From Eudorina sp. 2006-703-Eu-15 (lineage: Eukaryota; Chlorophyta; Chlorophyceae; Chlamydomonadales; Volvocaceae), in NCBI GenBank assembly GCA_003117195.1, contig BDSI01000033.1, positions 856,817 to 920,816 on the forward strand: a stretch of DNA of 64,000 bases, in the 5' to 3' direction. Each line of letters begins with the position of its first letter. The first letter of the stretch is position 1. The position numbers and the translations under genes are program-made. This document shows positions 10,201 to 27,679 of the stretch, piece after piece. The notes beneath the pieces were generated by a model that ran no database searches, was not told the DNA's origin, and saw nothing but the letters and a program-made list of their open reading frames with translations.

Positions 10201-13200
10201 ACGGGGCGTGCTGGCGGTGGGGTCGCCACCACCAGCACAGGCGGCGGCGGCGGCGCCCGCCCGCCTTCGACGGGCCTGCGCACACTGGGCCTCGACCGCA
10301 ATTGCCTCACGGACGCCGGCGCGGCGGCCATAGTTGCCGTACTGTACGACTACCACGTGGGCGTGACTGCACTGGATCTCAGCGGCAACGCGGGCCTGGG
10401 CGCCGCCACGGCGGAGACGCTCGCGCGCGCGATGCGACCGCGCGCCGGAACCCATCGCCTGGCACGTGTGGGTATCGCCGATACCCACCTTGACGAGGCC
10501 GCCCTGGCGACCCTGCTGCCGGCTCTGCTGTCGTACAGCGGCGGCGCCGGCGGGAGCGGCGGTGACGGAGCTGCCACCGCCAATGATACGGCACTGGAGG
10601 AGCTGGACCTGTCGGGTACGACCGTCGACGCGGACGCCCTGGCGGCTCTGGCGGCGGCGGCGCGGCAGCCGGGGTACGGCGGTGGCCCACGGGTCATAAA
10701 CCTCAATGGCGCGAACCTGCGCGTGCCGCCGCCCGGCCGGCGGTCGACAATGACCGCAGAGCCCAGCGGCATCGCCACCGCCGCCACCGCCGTCGCCGCC
10801 GCCAACGGAGGTCCCCATCAAGGCGGCGGCGGCGGCGGCAGTAGCACCAACATCAGCTCCCTGGCGGCGGCGCTGGTGTGTTCGTACAACATCGAGGAAC
10901 TGCGGCTGGCGTGGACCGGGCTGACGGGGCCGGGGCTGCGGGCGCTGGTGTCGCGCCTGACAGCGGGCAGGATCCCGGGCTTCCCGCAGCAGCCCCAGCC
11001 GCTTACCCGGCTGTCCCTCCTCGACTTGACGGGCAACAAGCTGGGCCCCGAGGGCGTCGCGCTGCTGGGCGCGCTGCTGCCGGTCAACCTGCCGTCCCTG
11101 CGCCACCTCATCTTGGACGAGTGTGGTTTCGGAGGCAAGGAGCTTGGGTTGCTGGCGGGCGTGTTTGACGTGGCGCCGTGGGTCGTACAAGCGCTCCAGG
11201 GAGCCCTTGTACGGCTGCTGCCGGACGAGGTGACGGGCGGCGCCAGGGGGTCGTGGACGCAGCGCTTGGAGGACGCGGCGTGGGAGGGTCGGCTGCAGCC
11301 GCGCGTGTGTTTCGGTGAGGAGGCGGTGGCGGCGGCGGCGGCGGCGCTGGAAGGGCTGCTGCGCGGCTGGCTGGCGCTGGAGAACGGCGCCGTGGCGGCG
11401 GAGCTGAAGCGGCTGCTGATGCCGCCCGGGGCCGCCGCCGCGGCGGCGGCGGTGTTCGCGTCGCCGCACTCCATGGCGGCACGCAAGGCGGCGGCGGCGG
11501 TGGCGGCGGCGGGCGGGCCCAGCAAGCTGGCGGGACTGGGCTGCCTTGTCGTACATCCCGTGGTACGGCCTGTACTGGAGGCGCTGCGGCATCTGTGGGA
11601 CGCCGTCAAGGTGGAGCAAGCGGCTTCGGCTGCTGCTGCTGCCGCCGCCGACGCGGCGGGGCCGAGCCCAAAGGGCCCAGCGCCACTGTCGTCACCGGAA
11701 GCGAAGACGGCGTTTCGGGCCCTGGATAACGCGTTCGTACATCTGAAGAGCTGCGCCGAGGTGCCCGGCCTTACCAGCCTGTCGCTGGCGCGCAACGGCC
11801 TCGCGATGGAGGCGGGTGCGCCGCTGGGGGCGGCGCTGTGCCTGTCGAGCGGTGTACGGCATCTGAGCCTGCGCGGCCTGCTGCAGCCGCCGCCGCCGGC
11901 GGCACCGGCTGGCACCGGCGCCGCCGCCGCGACGGCGGTGGCCGCCGCCGCCCAGGGCGGCCCACTGGGCGCCGCCGCTGCGGCGGCGCGCGAGGCGCGC
12001 GCGCTGCTGCGGCTGCTGTACCCCGCCGCCATCGGCGGCGGCGCAGCCGCCGGTTCGCCGTCTCCGCCGCCGCCGGCCCCGCCGCCGACGTCCGCGCATC
12101 GCTACCCGGTCCACCAGCCTTCCCTGAGCCCTTGGGCTGCCTCCGTAGGGCCCTCGAGTGCGTCCCCAAGCCGCCGGGTGACCCTAGACAACCTGAGGGA
12201 TGCCACCGCCGACGGTACGGCAATGGAACAGGGGAGCCCCGTGGAACTGCAGTCCCCGCAGCAGCAGCACCAACAGCCGGGCCAGTCGTTCCTGCCCGGG
12301 TTGCGGTCCTTGGACCTAACGGATGCCGGCATCACGTCGCACAACGCCGGCCACCTCGCTGAGCTGGTGAAGCACTTCCCCTTCCTGGAGCAGATCGTCC
12401 TGGACTTCAACTCGCTGAGCAGCGTGGCCGGCGGCGCCGCTGCCGCCGCCGCCGCCAGCAACCACGCCAACGGCGGCACGTGGGACGGCAGCGCCGCCGG
12501 CGCCGCTGCGCCCGACTCGACGTCGGCGCTGTTTGCTGATCTGGCGGCGCTGCCGGCGCTGTCGTACGTTTCCCTGAACTACGCCTGTGACACGGGCGCC
12601 ATGTTCGCCGTCGCTGACTACCTGCTGGGCCTGGCGTCGGTGCCGCCGCCGTCGTCGACGTCAACGTCCGGGGCGCCGCCGCCCCCGCAGGCCGCCGCGA
12701 ACCTGCGCGTGCTGAGCCTGGTGGGCTGCCCGCTGGACACGCTGGTGGCTCGGCGGATGGCTCGCGCGCTGCTGCACAACACGTCACTGGCGGTGCTGCG
12801 GCTGGGCGGCGGAGATCCACCGGAGGGCGTAGGGCCCATCGGGAGTCGGGCGCTGGGGGAGGCGCTGACGTCACATCGGGGGCTGGTGGAGCTGTCGCTA
12901 TCGGGAGTGGGACTGACGGACAACGCCGCGCGGGTGAGCGGGGTTCGGGAGTGAGTGTGGGGCATTTAGACGCGGAGGTACAGTAAGGGGGGTTCTGAGG
13001 GTTTGGGTTTGGCGATGGTGTGGGTTTGCCGGGTCAGGCTGCGTAGGGTGGGAGTAGGTTGGGCAGGCGCTGGCCAAGGGATAGGCATGCAGCCAGACGG
13101 GTTAGTTTGCGTAAAACATCCCTCGTTTATGGCCTACATTATTTCATGAGTCATGCCGGACAGAACCGAACCAACCCTGAAAGAATCCCAGGACGGGCAG

Positions 13201-16200
13201 GAATTGATGATACAAGGTAATGCGGGTGATGTTCTTCACGGCACGGTGCGTCGGGAACGCTCGGCTTGTTAGGTTTTCGGTCCAGGCCAGTGCAGGGAAA
13301 AGTTGCAGGAAGCGTTGCGGAGCGCAAGGTTCTCGTTTCTGCATGGCCTGCGACACTTAGCGCACGCAGTTCTCATGCTTAATTGCTTACAATGACCAAA
13401 GCGTGAAGCATGCTGAAAACGCAAAAAGTCGATGCAAACGATACCTTAGTACGACCGAGGAATCCTTATACTGACGTGAAGGCTTACAGTGCAGGTGGAG
13501 CATCAGTTACGGTACTTCAATGCAATCAACATCGAGAATAGCTTTCAAAGGTCGATAGAATACAGTAGCGAAAAAGTGTGTGGAACTTTGCGACGGAGAT
13601 AGGTCACCTAATCACAACACGCTGAAAGTTCATTCACAAGAGGTTGTTGAGAATGGGTAAGTGTCTGGATATGAGTGCACTGCGTAGAGCGACATCGAAA
13701 CGCGAGGGCAGTCCTGAGGTAGAAGGGACATCGCGGCGCTCATTTTCGTCCGATTCAAGGAAAGCCTTATCGATGTTGCAACCGCCTAACGATTCATGCT
13801 TTCAGCAATGCTTTGGGTCCATTTGTGGCTTGATTCGCATACCTCCCTGCTAATGAAGATGTGGAGCCCCTCAACAGGGAAGCCAAATTTGTTTGCTATC
13901 GACAGTCGCGAGGGAAGCAACTATAAGTACTACTTTCACGGCACGTGCAGCTTTAGTGCTTATGATGACACTCCAGACATCTAGCTGTCGAGCCAGGTCG
14001 CTGGCTAACCAGGCAGCCGCCCAGCCGAAATTCTTCGCGCAAGCACATTCTGGACACGGGATATCATTACCAGGATGGCCAAATGCACAGAGAAAGGGTC
14101 CCATCACTCCCTGCCGGTTCTTGCATAGCCCTAGCATCCCCCACCCCGGCTTTTCGGCTTCACCCTGTATGCATCGCACTCCCCACCCCTCTGCTGCGAC
14201 CCACAGATGCTAGCGGATGCACTTCCGCAGCTCCCGCTCCTCTGCAAGCTTGATCTGAGCTACAACTCCCTCACCGGCTACGGCTTGGAATCACTTGCCG
14301 GGGCACTACTGGCCCGCAACCGCAACGCTGTCGGCGCTGCAGCTGAGAACAAGATGAACATGCAGGTGGGTTAGGTGCGAGTCAGTTGGTACGACAGCGA
14401 CCCAACTGTGGGCGCTCGGCCGGGTTTGATTACGTATTATGGTTATGTTTCGCAATACAGTGTCTCTGTTCTGGGTGCGATTTCCTAGGTTAGGCATTTT
14501 GACAACCCCTTTCTAGCTGTGTAAAACTGTCGCTGTTCTCGCACCCTCCTCAGTGGCCACGATGCGCTGGTCTGGTCTGACCTGGTCTGTTGGTCCCTTG
14601 CAACCGTCACCGTACATCTCATTGATCCGTGCTGTCGGCCGTGACCCACCGCTTCTGAGCCCCCAACGACCGTTCCCCGGCTGCCGTACCGCAGATCTAC
14701 GGCAACCGGGTATCCGAGGAGCTCGAGTCGCGCATCGCTGCGCTGTCCGTACCGGCGTCCATGACCCACGCGGCGGACCGCATGCCCAACGTCAAGCGGT
14801 ACGGCGCGCCGCCGCCGTCACGGGGCGAGCCCGGCGGCGGCGGCTCCGGCGGCAGCCTCCATTTGTATGCCACGGGGGCCGCTGGCTACCGCGGCGCTGG
14901 GCCGCACTCCCGCGGCGGCGGCGGCGGCGGCGGCCTCGCGGCGCCGCCCAGCTTGGTGCCGCCGCCGACGCTCGTACGCGCCCCTGTCACGCGTCACGCG
15001 CCTCCGGTGACCGTACAGGCCAAGGGCCCGCGTTGCGCTAGCAGCCCGCCGCGCACGGTGCAGCACCCCGGCCTCGCGGCTGCGTTGGCTGCGGCGGCGG
15101 CGGCCGCCGCCGCCGCGGACCCATACCGGCCACTGGGCAGCGGCAAGGCGACGCTGCTGACGGCCATTCCGCCGCCGCCGCCGGCTCGTCGCGGCACCGG
15201 TCCGACTGCAAGCGAGGATGGCGGCGTCTGCGAGTCCGTTGATATGACGGGGCGCTGGGCCTACACTGCGACAAGTAAACTCACGAGGATCTATGGCGGC
15301 GGCAACGCGGCGGCGGCAGCGGCGGGGCCCCAGGGGTCAATGATCGACGCCAGCCGGCGGGGCAGCCCCGGCGGCGGCGGAAGCATCGCAGCGCTCCGGC
15401 CGGCGTCGTCCCCGTCGGCGGCGGTTCGATCTTCGATGCCGGCGCCCACCATGCGAACTTACGCACCGGGGTCGCCGTACGTCGCTGCTCTGGTCAACGC
15501 CGGGAACAACCCGCTGCTGAACGGCAACCGCAACCGGCCCACGGCCGGCAGCGCCTGCGCCGGAGACTCTTTCTCGCGGTCGTACTACGGGCCCGGCAGC
15601 GGCAGCGGCAGCGCGCTGCCGTCTGTACGGAAGCCCTCGCCTCCGGAGGCGAAGACCAGCACCAGTGGCGGAAGCGACACCGGTAACCGCCGGGCGACTT
15701 CACAGTCGGGCCAGGACGGTGGCGGTGGTAGCGCCGGCGGCAAGGGCGCCGGGGCTCAAAAGGCGGCGGGCGCATCCGAACACCTGATGCACCGGACGCA
15801 GTGCCAGACCCCAGACTGGGTGTCGAGGATGCAGGAGGTACGGCAGGGTCCGGTTGACGGCTCGGCGCACGTCTCATGGCGGGGCGGCGGCGGGGGCCAG
15901 GAGGGGAGGGGAGGGGAGGCCGGAATGGGGGCGGGTTGGGACGGACCTGACGACGGACGAGTGGGTGACGAGCGGCGCTGGGTTGGGTGTTCGTTGGATG
16001 GAGACGAGCGGGACGCGAGGGAGGGCGCCGTGGGCCGGGGGGAGGTGGGTTGGGCCTGACAGGGGTGCACGGCCGCTGATGCGTCCACGCACTGGTGTAC
16101 CTGCCGGCTGTGTGGGGCCCGACGGTCGGCACATGGCCCGGTCATTATTCTGCTCGACTGTCAAGGTGGCATTGCCCCGGTCCGGCCCGGCCTGGCCCCG

Positions 16201-17837
16201 GCCCGGCCTGGCCCGGCCTGAAACCCCACTCCTCGAGATGAGGCTGCCGCTGGACTAGGGGTCGTGCGCCTTACAAGCGCTCCGGAACCTCCAGTGTCCT
16301 GAAACGACCCTGCCGCCACTCGCCGGCACCGCCCCCACTGAAACCAATGCCTACGTGCGTCACCCCCTACCCGCATCTTCATCGTTTGGACCCAACCACC
16401 CACCCACCCACTCCGATACCCCCTCCCACCCGCCATGGCCATCCCGTTTGGCAGGACTACTACAAGAAGATCACGAGCCCGCTGCGGCCAACCACCGCCC
16501 CCGCCCCGCCAGCCGGCCCGCCCTCCGAGCACCTCTTCCGCAAGCTGCTGTGCCACGACTCCGAGTGGCAGCGCGCCAAACAGAACGAGCAGGTCGCTCG
16601 AGAGTGCGCTCCGGAACCACAACCCAAGCCCGTGCCGGGAGCCCCCCTGGCGTCCAGCATGGTCAGCCAGGTGGCACTGATGCAGCGGGGGGCCGTGTCA
16701 CCCCACCGGAATAACAACCGGTCGACGAGTGGCCAGTCGTCACCGCCGACCAGCCGCCCGGCGCCGCCCACCCAGGCGGCGCCAGAGCCCAAGCCCGAGC
16801 CGGCGACTGAACCGGAGGCCCCAGAGGCGGCTCCGGAACCACTGCCTCCGGCATCGGCGGCGGAATCCGAGGCGGCGCCGCCGCCGACGGAGCGGGACGC
16901 GGGCGCCTTGGCGGAGGGACTGGGGGCGGCGGAGCACCCGCAGGAGGGGCAGCGGGAGGGACAGGAGGGGCAGGAGGAGGCGAAGGAGGCGGAGCAGCGG
17001 CAGACGAAGGAGGGGCCGCCAGAGCAACAGGAAGAGGGCGCACCTGTGGGCGAGGCTGGCGCGGCCGGCGGAGAGGGCGGCGGCGAGGCAGGTGATGAGT
17101 CCAAGCCGGCACCGGCGGGTGGCGTGTCGAGCTTGCTGGCCGCTGTCTCGGTGCGGGGCGCGGGCAGCAGCGGCAACCTGGGCTCGGAGGAGAGCATCGA
17201 GGTGCTGGCGGTGCGTAACACGGGCCGCAAGAAGGCGGCCATTGAGGTGCTGCGGATTAGGAAGGCCAGGGAGCCGGGTGCGGAGGGCGCCGAGGAGGAG
17301 CCCGACGGCGAGGAGGAGGGCGTCGAGCCTGGGGAGGAGGACGGCGGTCAGACGGACGCGGAGCCGGCCGACGGCGACGGCGACGGCGACGGGACCGAGG
17401 GGACGTCGCGCGACGCCGACGGCTCGAGCCGCAGGTCGGGGGACGACGCCGGCGGCGGCGAGTACGGCGGCGAGGCGGCGGGGACGACGGGCGCGGCGCC
17501 CAGTGAGTATGGCGACAGGCCGCCGTCGCGGAAGAGTAGTCGTGACAGTAGGAGCAGCAGTAGCAGCAGTAGCAGTAGCAAAAGCAGTATGAGCAGCGGC
17601 GGCAAGACCGCACCTGGGGGCGATGAGGACCTGGGCACGACCTGGGTGCGCGACGGCGACGCGGAGGAGGAGGCCAAGGAGGAGGAGGGCAAGGAGGAGG
17701 AGCAGGCCGCGACGGCGGCTTATGCGGGGGAGGCTGACGAGGCTCCGGAAGGGGGCCAAGACGGGGGCGAGGCGCCGGACGGCGCCGCCGAGGGCGCGGG
17801 CGTGGGCGGCGGCTACGAAGACGGTGCTGACCCGTGA
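7282..17837 (+). CDS. TIR-like domain plus RNI-type leucine-rich-repeat protein, ~2,324 residues
   Basis: Exons: 7282-7671, 8213-8405, 8744-8996, 9480-12933, 14207-14365, 14695-15837, 16455-17837. Every junction keeps frame; stop TGA at 17835-17837. Residues ~54-193 resemble a TIR fold: AFLSC strand, LQALGLPVVHD, then SCVIMLVTPGFY, then ALKEVKLAV, LLAIVHASYC and PSVIVFKGG. Glu130 falls where TIR NADases carry their catalytic Glu. From exon 4 onward there are ribonuclease-inhibitor-type repeats, e.g. LTRVDLSDCGLTTASAVEVL and LEELDLSGTTVDADALAAL, broken by Ala/Gly/Pro loops. The LRR unit continues exactly across the 1.27-kb intron into exon 5 (LCKLDLSYNSLTGYGLESL), which supports a single gene. 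Exons 6-7 are low complexity, ending in an acidic Glu/Gly/Ser tail. No P-loop or NB-ARC was seen between TIR and LRR. Function is unknown; innate sensing/NAD cleavage or a structural scaffold are both open. Confidence 0.75.
9447..9475 (+). repeat. (TG)n tract next to a splice acceptor
   Basis: A TG dinucleotide run occupies the place of the polypyrimidine tract just upstream of the TAG acceptor at 9477-9479 of TIR-LRR exon 4. Confidence 0.85.
12934..14206 (+). other. Large AT-richer intron in the TIR-LRR gene
   Basis: Donor GTGAGC at 12934 and a CCCACAG acceptor ending at 14206. At 1,273 bases it is the longest intron of this gene. From about 13080 to 14050 it is visibly less GC-rich than the flanks. 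No exon, tRNA or inverted-repeat ends were recognised inside. Confidence 0.8.
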
Positions 17838-19327
17838 TTGTGGGACTAGGGGGACAGCCCCGGCCGGGTCGTCTTGTTGGGGTACGCGGAGATCGGCCGC
17901 CAGCGTTGGCGGGCATGTGCGTTCGTACGCGGGCGTGTGAGTGCCGTATGTGAGTGTGGCGGTGTGTGTGGCGGGTTTGGCGTCACCGGTGGGGTTGCAT
18001 GCCATGCTGATGTGGTGCTGGTGTGGCCAGGATGGGATGGGGTGGGGTCGCGGATACGTGGATTACTTGTGCTTTGGTGATGTCCTCGGGCGAGCGCTAA
18101 CGTCGTTCTCATCTTCGGAAGGGGTGGATGGTGTGGCCGCTGCCAGTTTCGGAGAAGGCGCCGCTCTGCAAGAACAGCTGCGTGACTTATTTACGGCCAC
18201 GCGTTTGGGCCTATTATTTTGGCGGCAGCCGTCCGCGCCGGCGGCTTGCTAGCTCTATCTATGCGGGGTTTATGCTCGGTACGGCTGCGCAACGCCAACG
18301 CACGTCAAGCGATGTTGAGCCAGAGCAACGACATCCGACAACAAGGTTTCTCTTTGACCTTTGACCGGCGGTCTCTCGTTTGGGCCGGGGCGCTGGGGCC
18401 CATCATCGCGCGCGGCCGTCCCGGACAAGGGACGCAGTACAGTGCGATGGTTGTTAGGAACGAGGAACTCGGGCTCGGGGCCAACAGTGTCGTGGGATCG
18501 AATGTACAATTGTACGACTGCATGTACGAGCCATGGTGACGCGGCTCTGCTCCTATCGTTGTCGTGATCTTCGCGAGGTGCCCCGCAGCTGTGGTTTCGT
18601 ACATGTGTTTGCCCTGTCGTGCATAGCTGGCCGCTTCCTGACCCGCTGCACGGCGTTCGCTTGGGTTTGATCGTACACGCACACACGGGCGGGTCTTTAT
18701 CTAAACACATGGGATGATGTGCTGCAAGTGGGATGACAGGCAGGTGCAGGGTTTGGAGTTTGATCCGCGCGGGAGGGGGTTATGATAAGCTCAGATATGC
18801 AGGAGGGAAGGCGACCGGGCAAGCGTGGACAGACGAAAGAAGACAGGGAACTAGGCGGTGGGAACTGCAATGGCGGGCGGTCATCTCAGGCTACCTGGGG
18901 TAGACGGGTCGGAGTCGGAGCTGCGGTGCCTGCGAGACACCGGCGCCAGCGCGCCCGAGAAATTCGCCTATCCGTACGGTCGGTGACTGACTCGTGGGTC
19001 GGTGCCCAATGCACCCGGGGATTAGTAACTACATTGCCGTACACCTTTTGTGACCCTGCACGCACTTCCGTGCTGCGATGTCTGGCGGTAATTGGCGCAT
19101 TTGCAGTGCTAGACCGGCCGAAGCGCCTTCAGCCACAGAGTCCTGTAGTCGCTACGTCCATTGCCGTGCCACTAGCCGGCTGCTGGCAGATCAGCGCCTC
19201 CGTTGAACGTTGGACTATGGAGCAAGGGTGAACCCCCGGGCCTGACGGGGGAAAGGGCCGGCGGGCATCATCAGTGCACGGCCGCACCGCACCGGCCGTG
19301 TTACGGGGACGCCCGTTGAGCTTGTAT

Positions 19328-19335
19328 GTTGCAGG
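19328..19335. repeat. Left target-site duplication of the MITE
   Basis: GTTGCAGG directly before the element; the same eight bases recur directly after it. Confidence 0.92.
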
Positions 19336-19571
19336 CAGGGTGGCTATCTTAAGATATGAATATATATTCGGCCGAAAATCTTGAGTTTTGATAGATACTT
19401 TCCCTCGGGAGAAAAATGAGGTTTTAGATACTCAGGGCCTCTCGCGCGGGGAAGAGCCCCCTTGAGTAGATAAAATGCCGGCAAAAGCTCCCTCCGACAG
19501 ATACTTTCAGCACGATTGGGCAAGGAGTATCTCCGGCCGTAGATACTCTGTAAAATAAGATAGCCACCCTG
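19336..19571. mobile_element. hAT-type non-autonomous element (MITE), 236 bp
   Basis: Perfect 16-bp terminal inverted repeats, CAGGGTGGCTATCTTA at 19336-19351 and its reverse complement at 19556-19571, are flanked by an 8-bp direct duplication, GTTGCAGG. An 8-bp duplication with ends starting CAGGG is diagnostic of the hAT superfamily. The interior is AT-rich, has no coding capacity, and holds four copies of AGATACT (near 19394, 19434, 19499 and 19541), the kind of short subterminal motif hAT transposases bind. The intact duplication and perfect ends suggest a fairly recent insertion. It carries a TGTAA word at 19549-19553. Confidence 0.92.
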
Positions 19572-19579
19572 GTTGCAGG
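19572..19579. repeat. Right target-site duplication of the MITE
   Basis: GTTGCAGG immediately after the right terminal inverted repeat, identical to 19328-19335. Confidence 0.92.
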
Positions 19580-21177
19580 TCGCAAACAACTGATGGCGGA
19601 TGCAGGCGCGGGTGCACCTCGTGTTCGGCTCGTGAGTACGGCGCACTGGACACTGTCGCGCCCACCTGGTCCCTGTGCGACGGACGTGTGGGAGGTCCGC
19701 CTCCTCCGGTGTTGGCAGAGAACCAATACGTATCGCGTCGTCCCGCGTCACCCTAACCGATTTTGATGTTAGAGTTCATATGTTGGCGTTTTCTGGTGGT
19801 GTGAAAAGGAATTCTTCGCCGCAGGAGAGGGAGCGGCGGCCTGCACACTCGGGCGGGGTGTGTGTTGCGCGTCGGCGCCGGAACTCGTCGCCGGCTTACG
19901 TCGTCGCGCGCGGGGGGGGGGGAGAGGTTGGGACTCGTGTCGTATGATATAGACTGTCCTGCTGACGAGGCACAAATGACGTTTTTATGCCCATCGTTCG
20001 CCGGGGCATGCAGGTGCTGCCGCCCCCACGATGCAAGCGGTGCAGCGTGCGATGTGTGGTGTGGCATAGCCGGGACGTGGCACAGCATTCATCGCTTTTC
20101 GTATACGGGGAGGGGGGCATAACGGAAGGGCAGGAGGGGCACCCGACCGGGTTGTGGTCCATCGGGACCGCTGACCCAGCAGGGTGGGTATACATAAAGC
20201 AGCACCTGCAGGCCACAGCCTCGGGGCAGCCTGAGCTTCGCATTGTGTAGGCCAACGCAACTGTACTGACTGACGTTTCTGCTACGTTCCATTAAGAGTC
20301 TGAGCAGCATGAAAACCGTCGGCGAGGACACGGTTGAGTTATCCATAAAAACCATACACCACCAAGCGCATCCTGAAGCTCCAACTTGTACCTGTGTGTG
20401 ACCAGGCCGAGCCAACTGCGCCCTACAACGTTGCAACGCGGGACCGCCCCGACCGGCACCCAAACCGAGCGCCATTTGCCAATCGACAGAACTGCTACCT
20501 GTCGGACAGGTCTAGCAGTAACCCCACCAGCAATACTCCCTCCGGAAACCCCCACCTACATGCACAATGCCTGCCTCGCTGATTGCAGCCCAGAGTTATG
20601 GTCGGTGGACCTGTGCTGCTGGCACTCCTCCCAAACGTCCCTGCAGCAAAGCACCCCTACGCACTGGGCAACGCAGGTCAAGTCCCAGGCTGGTCAGGCA
20701 CCCGTGGTCCTCCACGTCGCGTAAACCTACCGCCACCCCTGGTCCGAGGATTCTAGCCTCCTCTCAGCCTGCAGCTTCGTTCCTGATCAACTGCCTAGGG
20801 TATACGGAAGCACTGAACACCCCGCGTCCATTCGTCACGTGCATTTCACAATGGCAAACAATGGCTTACGATCCATGGAACCGACTCCGACTCCGCTAGT
20901 GCGCTACCCAGGTCATGTTGTTGTATCAGGTCATGTTGTTGGATAACCTCAATGGGCGTACCATGCCGCCTGCCGCCTGGCAACTGCGGACGCCACCGCC
21001 GCCGCCGTCCACAGAACGCTGCGAAACCGCCCTATGCATGCCACGGGATCATGTCGCTGAGACCTCACCACACCACGCCGGTCCCTGCTCCTGCCCGCGC
21101 AGGGCTGGCCTCCCTGATCCCACCACTTCCGCATTCTGGTTGCGCACGCATCCACCACCGACCCTTCGCCCTCGCCC

Positions 21178-27283
<6,106 letters not shown>

Positions 27284-27679
27284 CTCCTGAGGTCTCAATA
27301 CGGAGAATTGCAGATTAATGTAGGCCAGTACAGTTAGATATGGACTGACGAGTAAATCAGTACACAGGTCCGCCTCTACTCCCGCCCATTCTAACTAGGG
27401 TGTACGACTCCACCGTACATTATGGAAACGCGTTCGCTTCTGTTACTCATGAGAAACAGACCACCGTTTAGGCACCTCTCAGCTTCAATAAAAATTAAAT
27501 TTATATTAAACCTTCGTCCTGAGTGATTCAAGCGAGTCACATACACTTCGCTGCAGCCCGTTGTCGGTGTCTGAAGGAATGTGCCGAATAGGTGCATCAT
27601 ATTAATCGTTTACAAGCTTGACCCAACAAACCTAACCCTATCCCAACCCAACGGCCGGACGTGCAAGCAACTAAGGACG
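27284..27679. promoter_or_regulatory. Bidirectional promoter region between MCM5 and the membrane-protein gene
   Basis: The two start codons are 396 bases apart in head-to-head orientation, so this short AT-richer stretch must hold both 5' untranslated regions and core promoters. TCCCGCCC at 27380-27387 resembles the E2F/DP core (TTTCCCGCC), which would suit an S-phase MCM gene. That match is inspection only and incomplete. Confidence 0.5.

Larger units (their letters stand above)
17838..21177. other. Convergent intergenic region (TIR-LRR and MCM5 3' ends)
   Basis: About 3.3 kb between two converging genes. It includes the MITE at 19336-19571 and presumably both 3' untranslated regions. I found no supported exon; open frames here lack family resemblance and splice consistency. 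The only TGTAA word noticed on the + strand lies inside the MITE at 19549-19553. Confidence 0.6.

Noticed and set aside
10195..11619. 474-residue minus-strand open frame
   Set aside because: Antisense of the LRR exon; the + frame shows regular LRR periodicity, while this one is Arg/Gln/Pro noise.
16740..18005. 421-residue minus-strand open frame
   Set aside because: Mirror of the acidic low-complexity last exon of the TIR-LRR gene; it has only Arg/Leu repeats.
18504..18515. GTACAATTGTAC palindrome as an operator or transposon end
   Set aside because: A single 12-base palindrome with no flanking duplication or partner; likely chance.
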